The notes beneath the pieces were generated by a model. It saw only the letters and a list, made by a program, of their open reading frames with translations, searched no databases and was not told where the DNA came from. DNA of 64,000 nt from Carnegiea gigantea. Taxonomy: Eukaryota; Streptophyta; Magnoliopsida; Caryophyllales; Cactaceae. This document shows positions 58,234 through 64,000 of the stretch, in pieces (position 1 is the first letter of the stretch; the number at the start of each line of letters is the position of its first letter). A program made the position numbers and the translations under genes. The DNA lies in the NCBI GenBank assembly GCA_029747015.1, contig JAKOGI010000364.1, forward strand, positions 122,501-186,500, written 5' to 3'.

Positions 58234-59463
58234 CATATGAGATTGGATCATATGAGTGAGAAAGGGATGATCATTCTAAGTAAGAAAGGTTGTCTGGGTA
58301 GCGCTAATACTGGTAAGCTTGATTTTTGTGATCATTGTGCCTTTGGGAAATAGAAGATGGTGAGTTTCCCTAAAGCGAAGCATCTTACTCAGGGAATCTT
58401 TGATTACATTCATTCTGATCTATGGGGTCCCTTAAAGGTTCTTTCTCTTAGAGGTAAGCGCTAGATGTTAACTTTTGTTGATGATTTCTCATGCAAAGTT
58501 TGGGTTTACTTCTTGAGACAGAAAAATGAGACATTCTCTATGTTCAAGAAGTTCAAGGCTCTGCTTAAGAACCAGACTGGGAGAAAGATCAAAAAACTTA
58601 GGACTAACAATAGTCTTGAGTTCATTGAGTCAGAATTTGATGAGTTCTGTGCGGTGAATGGCATAGCTAAGTACAAGACTTTGGTTGGAAAACCACCGCA
58701 AAATGGAGTTACAGAATGAATCAACAGGACTCTTCTGGAGAAAGCTCGATGTATGCTTTCCAATGCAGGGCTTTAGGATTGCAAAGCTTTCTAGGCTAAG
58801 GCTATTTCTACAGCCTGTTACTTGGTGAATCGTTCACCACATACCTCCATTGACTTCCAGATTCCAGAAGAAATATGGTCAGGTAATCCTGTTGATTATT
58901 CTAGTTTAAGAATATTTGGATGTCCTGTGTATGCCCATGTGAATAATGAAAAATTAGCCCCGAGGGCTGTCAAATGTATGTTTCTTGGATATGCATATAA
59001 GTTTAAAGGATACCGCATGTGGTGTCCTGAGTCTAAGAAAGTCATTCAGAGTAGGGATGTAACTTTTAATGAGACTACTATGTTATCTTCTGGAGAGGAT
59101 TCTATTGTTCCTTCTACTGGTGTAGGTGATCAGCAAGATACCAGTATAGAGATAGAAGTGGAGACCATTGCAATTCAAGATGGAGCTGCAGATCAGCCCA
59201 ACAGGGAGGCCCAACTTACTGAACCTGGCACTATCAGTCATGATCAGCCTCAGGTGGAGGTTAATCACTCTACAACTCGTGATCATCCTCAGAGGGAGAT
59301 TAGGAGGCCTGCTCTCTACAACGATGATGAGAGACTGATAGTATATGCACTTTCAGTTGCAGAGGAGATGCCTGAAGGTGTGGAACCTTCAACCTATATT
59401 GAAGCAATCTCCTACCCAAGTTCACCTAATTGGATCCTAGCTATGCAAGAGGAAATGGAGAGT
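58234..59463 (+). pseudogene. Integrase of Copia element 2
   Basis: The pre-integrase zinc region (HMRLDHMSEKGM, CDHCAFGK) is followed by FDYIHSDLWGPLK (first Asp) and TFVDDFSCKVWVYFL. LRTNNSLEF follows, where the second catalytic Asp is Asn (AAC at 58606-58608). NGVTE (Glu kept) is followed by a TGA at 58717 where the family has Arg. FGCPVYAHVNNEKLAPRAVK and MFLGYAYKFKGYRMW are clear. Stops at 58351, 58462, 58717, 58774 and 58792 break it. Confidence 0.82.
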
Positions 59464-60360
59464 TTATAAAAGAATCGAACTTGGGAACTGTGTGAGCTAC
59501 GTAAAGGCCGAAAAGCCTTAACTGCTAAATAGATCTACAAGAGAAAGGAGGGCATTTGTAGAGCTGAAGATGCAAGGTGGGAAACGCGCCTGGTTGTTCG
59601 TGGCTGCAATCAGAAGGAAGGTATTGATTACAATGAGATATTCTCACCTATTATTAGACATACCTCCATTCGAGTGCTTCTTGCATTTGTTACCTTATTT
59701 GATCTGGAGCTGGAGCTGCTTGATGTGAAGACTACATTCCTTCATGGGGAGTTAGAGGAAGAGATCTACATGAAGCAACCTGAAAGTTTTGTTGTTCCTA
59801 GGAAGGAACAACTGGTATGTAGATTGAAGAAGTCCTTGTATGGACTTAAGCAGGCTCCTAGGCAGTGGTACAAAAGGTTTGAGACCTTTATGATTACACA
59901 AGGATACACACGCAGCCGATATGATAATTGTGTGTATTTTAGACAATATTCTGATGGTTCCTTTATTTACTTGCTATTGTATGTTGACGATATCTTGATT
60001 GCCTCTAAGGATAAATCATTGATTAGCAAGTTAAAATCTCAACTCAGTGAGGAGTTTGAGATGAAGAACCTGGGTGCAGCAAAGAAGATTCTAGGCATGG
60101 AGATTCAGAAGGATCGAAAGGCTGCTAAGCTGTATTTATCTCAAGGACGCTCCCTTGAGAAAGTGCTAGGTAGATTTGAAATGGATAACTGTAAAGCAGT
60201 TTCCACACCTCTTGTTACACATTTCATATTGTCTGCTGAGTATTGTCCACAAACTGAGGAGGATATAGATAGAATGTCTAATGTTCCTTATTCTAGTGCT
60301 ATTGGTAGTTTGATGTATGCTATGGTTTGCACTAGACCAGACTTATCACATGCTGTGAGT
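59464..60360 (+). pseudogene. Reverse transcriptase of Copia element 2
   Basis: After stops at 59467 and 59530 (the latter at a conserved Trp), a 242-codon open stretch (59674-60402) carries LELLDVKTTFLHGELEEEIY (first Asp), PESFVVPRKEQLVCRLKKSL, GLKQAPRQWYKRF, LLLYVDDILIAS with YVDD intact (59980-59991), and LSEEFEMKNLGAAKKILGME. This is a nearly perfect RT domain and the best preserved part of the element. Confidence 0.88.
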
Positions 60361-60954
60361 GAGGTAAGTAGGTACATGCATAATCCTGGAAAGGATCATT
60401 GAGAAGCTGTGAAGTGAATCCTTCACTATGTGAAGGGTACTGTTAATAAAGGGTTGGTATTTGATAGAAACAAAGCCGGTACATCTGATGTTACAGGTTT
60501 TGTTGATTCTGACTATGCTGGTGACCTTGATAGAAGGAGGTCCATATCTGGGTATATCTTCACTATGTGTACAGGTGCTATCACTTGAAAAGCATCGTTA
60601 CAGTCTATTGCAGCCCTATCTACTACCGAAGCTGAGTATATTGCTGCTGCTAAAGGAGTGAAGGAAGCTACTTAGTTAAGGGGCCTCGTTACTGAGCTTG
60701 GCGTTCCATGGGCTACCACTGTGGTGTTTTCTGATAATCAAAGTACAATCCACTTGACTAAGAATGATGCCTACCATTCAAAGACTAAGCACATCAGTGT
60801 CAAGTATCACTATGTCGGAAACACGGTTGCTGCTGGGGAAATAGTCGTGAGAAAGGTTCACACTTCGGAGAACCCTGCAGACATGTTGACCAATCCTCTA
60901 CCTATAGCTAAGTTCGAGTATTGCTTGGACTTAGTTGGCATTCACAGCATTTGA
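60361..60954 (+). pseudogene. RNase H of Copia element 2
   Basis: The RNase H frame reads FVDSDYAGDLDRRRSISGY near 60500-60555 (first catalytic Asp), LSTTEAEYIAAAKGVKEA (Glu), [12 protein letters not shown] (Asp) and a RTKHI-like [13 protein letters not shown]. It ends [20 protein letters not shown] before the stop at 60952. TGA at 60400, 60415 and 60586 and TAG at 60673 all lie at positions that are Trp in the family. Confidence 0.85.
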
Positions 60955-61055
60955 GCGCCCTTCGGGGCATTGCACCTTGCGGGGGCATCACCCTTCGGGG
61001 TGCGATGACGGCGTCAGAGAGTTGGTGATTGGAGATTTCAGTCCAAGGTAGAGAT
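60955..61055 (+). other. 3' untranslated stretch of Copia element 2 with worn purine tract
   Basis: Two CCTTCGGGG-like motifs (60959, 60992) are followed by CCAAGGTAGAGAT (61043-61055), which would be the polypurine tract next to the 3' LTR. Confidence 0.5.
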
Positions 61056-61656
61056 TATTAGGCTTTGTGGCCCAAAATCCAAGAAACGGTACGGTGGGAC
61101 CGTGCTACACAAACACAGACGTGTCAAGACGAAGGAGTGCGAAGACGAGAGATGACAGAAAATCAGCATTGGGGAACCGTGCCGTGTGGCATGCTGTGAC
61201 CATGCCACGTGTTTTTCTGCTGGGCGCGATGGTGGCGGCTAGGGTTCATCTCGACATACAGTTCCTCCTGGTGGCTAGGGTTCGTCTCTAAGGGTAAAAT
61301 CCTAGTTTTCTAGACCCTATATAAAGGGACCATACCTGGGATCTAAAATCACTCCTGAATCCCTGAATCGCTAAACACATTGATAGGTAGAGATACTTTG
61401 AGAGAGATTATAAGAGAGATTGTAATTTTGCTGTGGGATCAAATCACTTGTTGTGATTGTGATCATTTTGTACTCTTCCTGCTCACATAGTGGATTGATT
61501 GTGCTCATCGCCGTCTGTTGTTTTTTTCCCGCATTGGGTTTCTTCGTAAATCTTGTGTGTTGTTGTTTTCTTTGTTCTTGTTATCGCTCTTTAACTATTT
61601 CTGAATATCTATTTCATCCTATTGCTTCTGCTATTAGTTGCTCTAATTTCCTAACA
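61056..61656 (+). repeat. 3' LTR of Copia element 2
   Basis: Co-linear with 56292-56885 from TATTAGGCTTTGTGGCCC to TTTCCTAACA. Base differences against the 5' LTR are mostly transitions. TATA box at 61317-61326. Confidence 0.85.
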
Positions 61657-62140
61657 GGCTTGATTCTTATTAGCTAACGGGTTTTTTTTGGTGAATGGGG
61701 GATCACACATGCATGTTAATGTGATGTCATTGTTAATTGCGCCCTTCATTTATTAGAGCTATGCTAGTTGATATGTCTAATTTCTAAGTATTAACAATTA
61801 ATTTGTTATTTGACATAATAAAAAATTAGTCTTGAGATAGTACATATGCATATGAGCTATGCAAAAATCTCTGTTTCCCAAAAATCAGTAAGTAGTTATT
61901 TTTATTATTTTCAAGAGTATAAAAGGAAAAATGCTTAATTAGCTATGTAAATATATGAAGTATGCAGTTAATTCGGGAAATCTAAAGAGGAACAACAAGC
62001 AAATTAAAATGGGACATGGGGAGTATATATATTTTGAGTTTTAATATTGCGACATTGGTTAGGAATAAATTTTCCATTTTTTAAGGTTTTTCCCTTAAAA
62101 AAAATTTATGATGGAGCATTCATGAATTGTACTTAATTTA
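61657..62140. other. AT-rich spacer, nothing recognised
   Basis: About 480 bases with no frame or repeat boundary. Confidence 0.5.
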
Positions 62141-64000
62141 GTATCATTATATTTACATAATAATCATGAAGGAGTTCTATAATTGATCTAATAATCGAAT
62201 CTTTATTTTAGTAGGGTAAACATCGTGGCATTTACTAAACTCTAATGCATCTCGCTCATGTTCTCATTCCCACTTTAAGACAATGGTAGATGTTGTTTCC
62301 ACTTTCAACTAATGCTTTTAGTAGGGTAAACATCTTGGCGTTCTCTCCACCTTGTGTTGATGAAGAATATTCTAGGATTGAGAAACAACATTTCAGCTTA
62401 GCATTCCAGAAGCGGCTTAGTTTATTAACTATAAATGAGTTTGTTGGTCTGTTACCCATTATTTTCAGTTTTGGCTAAAAGATAAACACACTGTTTGTTC
62501 AATGGTTGGAGAATAACAAAATGAAAACCATCACACAATTTCATGATCTATTTCCATCACGAGTCAATTGACTTTAATTTTTCAAGCATAAAGTTACAAA
62601 ATTTATGAAAAGAATTATATACTAAGTAAATTCGATTAAGTTTCAAGTTCGATCCAAGATAGAACAAAATTAAGCAGAAGTCTAATTGAACCGTTGCAAA
62701 TTCAAGTTCGACTCACCTTAGCTCATTTTCACTTGAATCACATGGTAGCATCCTAGGGGTTAAATAGAAAAATATGCCCAGATAAACTTGTCTGATTTGA
62801 AATCCCTAGCTTAGTAGACAAGGATGGATCCTCCAGTAATAGTTTTTCATTATCAACATTAATTATACAATTTCTTAGAAAATTTTTGGTTATGCATTCT
62901 CAAATCAAAGTGCTCTTTGTCTTAGAATATTACAATTGGTTTGGGATAATCTGGGGGTGGTTATGTAAAAAAAGGGGTTTTGGGAGATAAGTAAAATGCC
63001 AACTTTGGTGAGTCTACTTTTTACAATGTTTACTCGGGGTGGGGAAGTGAGGGGTTTTCTTTCAAGCGGAGAGACGAAGGACGGAGGGAGTTTTGCACTA
63101 ATGTATTTAAATTAATAACAATGCTTAGTTGTATTGACAAGGGTCCAAATAAGTTTTTTCTTTTTTTGGTCCTTTTTCAATTACACATAGGCATCAACCA
63201 CCGCTACATCGGCTTTCCAGGACTCGGTGGTGGTATACTAGAATCCCTTAAAAGTAGAACTTGCTGGCCAAGGTTTATTAATTTTAGATTATTCGCCCCT
63301 ACCACCCCATAAGTCGGGATTATCATATTCTAATAGCCCTTATATTTTTTAGACAATTTAAATTTTCAAAAGAATGTATACAGCTTAAATTGCAGATGTT
63401 TGAGTTATTTTACGAGTAATATCATTTGAAATTACTATTAAAATACAATCTAAAATCTCCCTTGTAATATTGAAAATAAATACCTTAAAAAGTAAGATTG
63501 TTCAAAGTTATTTCCCTAGGTTAGATATTGAATTCCAAACCCCTAGTAAGCAATATTGTTGGGCTCTAATAACCCTTCTTTTTATCTTCATCCAACTTAT
63601 CCCTGCGCCAAGGAATAGGGTTCGCCACTGTTGGTGTAAATGGTGGCTAAGCAGTGATGAATATTGCGATACCGTGGTAGAATAGGGTTCGCCACTGTTG
63701 CCTGACTTCAGGGCTAATATAGGAGCGCACATGAGCTTCCTTTTTTATGTGTGTCTCCCACTATTTGTTTCATTTTCACCCAGGGAACAATAGACACTGA
63801 CGTTTTGCTCTGTAACAACATAACCGTATATAGCAGTGTTCAACTTAGCCTGCGTAGTTATTTTTTATTGTTTGACCATGATCTTTATCCAAGTTGGAAA
63901 TATTCCCCACCACCTCCATCCAATCCAAATTAGGCTCAGTCAATATATTTTATAAACGATCCTCACAATTTTGCAAGAAAAAAATATGGTGAAATAGTTT
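62141..64000. repeat. Dispersed repeat of unknown type, copy B (runs off the window)
   Basis: Co-linear with copy A from the ATATTTACATAATAATCATG block (62149) to about 63620. From 63650 to 64000 it matches copy C (32800-33115), including GGCTCAGTCAATATATTTTA. Near 63625 and 63684 an AATAGGGTTCGCCACTGTTG unit occurs twice as a short direct repeat. No gene is supported. Confidence 0.65.

Larger units (their letters stand above)
56292..61656 (+). mobile_element. Tork/TNT1-like Copia element 2, full length but dead
   Basis: Two LTRs of about 600 bp (56292-56885 and 61056-61656) flank a 4.17-kb interior with primer-binding site and a complete gag-PR-IN-RT-RNase H polyprotein frame (56911-60954). 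The frame is unshifted over 1347 codons but has fifteen stops. The LTRs differ at many places, chiefly C/T and G/A. Flanks at both ends show no matching 5-bp duplication. Confidence 0.88.

Noticed and set aside
1..64000. CRISPR array, prokaryotic operon or rRNA genes
   Set aside because: No regularly spaced short repeats, no bacterial-type genes and no rRNA sequence. All recognisable features are plant transposable elements.

Overview
This window looks like the repeat-rich, AT-rich intergenic DNA of a flowering plant. No ordinary host gene is recognised anywhere in the 64 kb. Nearly every coding trace belongs to an LTR retrotransposon, and all of them are broken by stop codons, frameshifts or deletions. 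Many of the stops fall on codons that are tryptophan, glutamine or arginine in the family, which fits slow decay of methylated, silenced chromatin. The species cannot be named from what is visible.

Layout from left to right. (1) 1-11885: a tandem array of a SIRE/Maximus-like Copia element on the minus strand, arranged LTR-internal-LTR-internal-LTR. Its internal regions are only about 3.17 kb, with a gag-like ORF and no recognisable pol. The left internal region carries a nested, internally deleted Tekay-type Ty3/Gypsy element (2169-5031, TSD ATATT). (2) About 12-26 kb: a large Tat-lineage Ty3/Gypsy element on the minus strand (gag, protease, RT, RNase H, integrase). Between integrase and its 3' end it carries a long antisense ORF coding for a plant mobile domain (PMD) protein. 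Two small hAT-type MITEs have inserted into that ORF. (3) 27-34 kb: a moderately repeated sequence of unknown type (copy C), split by a tRNA-Gly remnant, a decayed Copia element (28438-32507) and a TRIM-like fragment. (4) 35379-44889: a Tekay-type element on the minus strand with two LTRs of about 2.4 kb. It has no recognisable gag, and an unidentified acidic ORF lies in gag's place.

(5) 44.9-53 kb: a Ty3/Gypsy integrase remnant interrupted by a 1.38-kb PIF/Harbinger-type MITE (TSD TTA), a compound trinucleotide microsatellite, and a further hAT MITE. (6) 53.2-64 kb: two more copies (A and B) of the unknown repeat flank a complete-length Tork/TNT1-like Copia element (56292-61656). Its 1347-codon polyprotein frame is unshifted from end to end but carries fifteen in-frame stops.

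The elements form a record of nested insertion and recombination rather than a working pathway. No element looks autonomous now, although the LTRs still carry TATA boxes and primer-binding sites.
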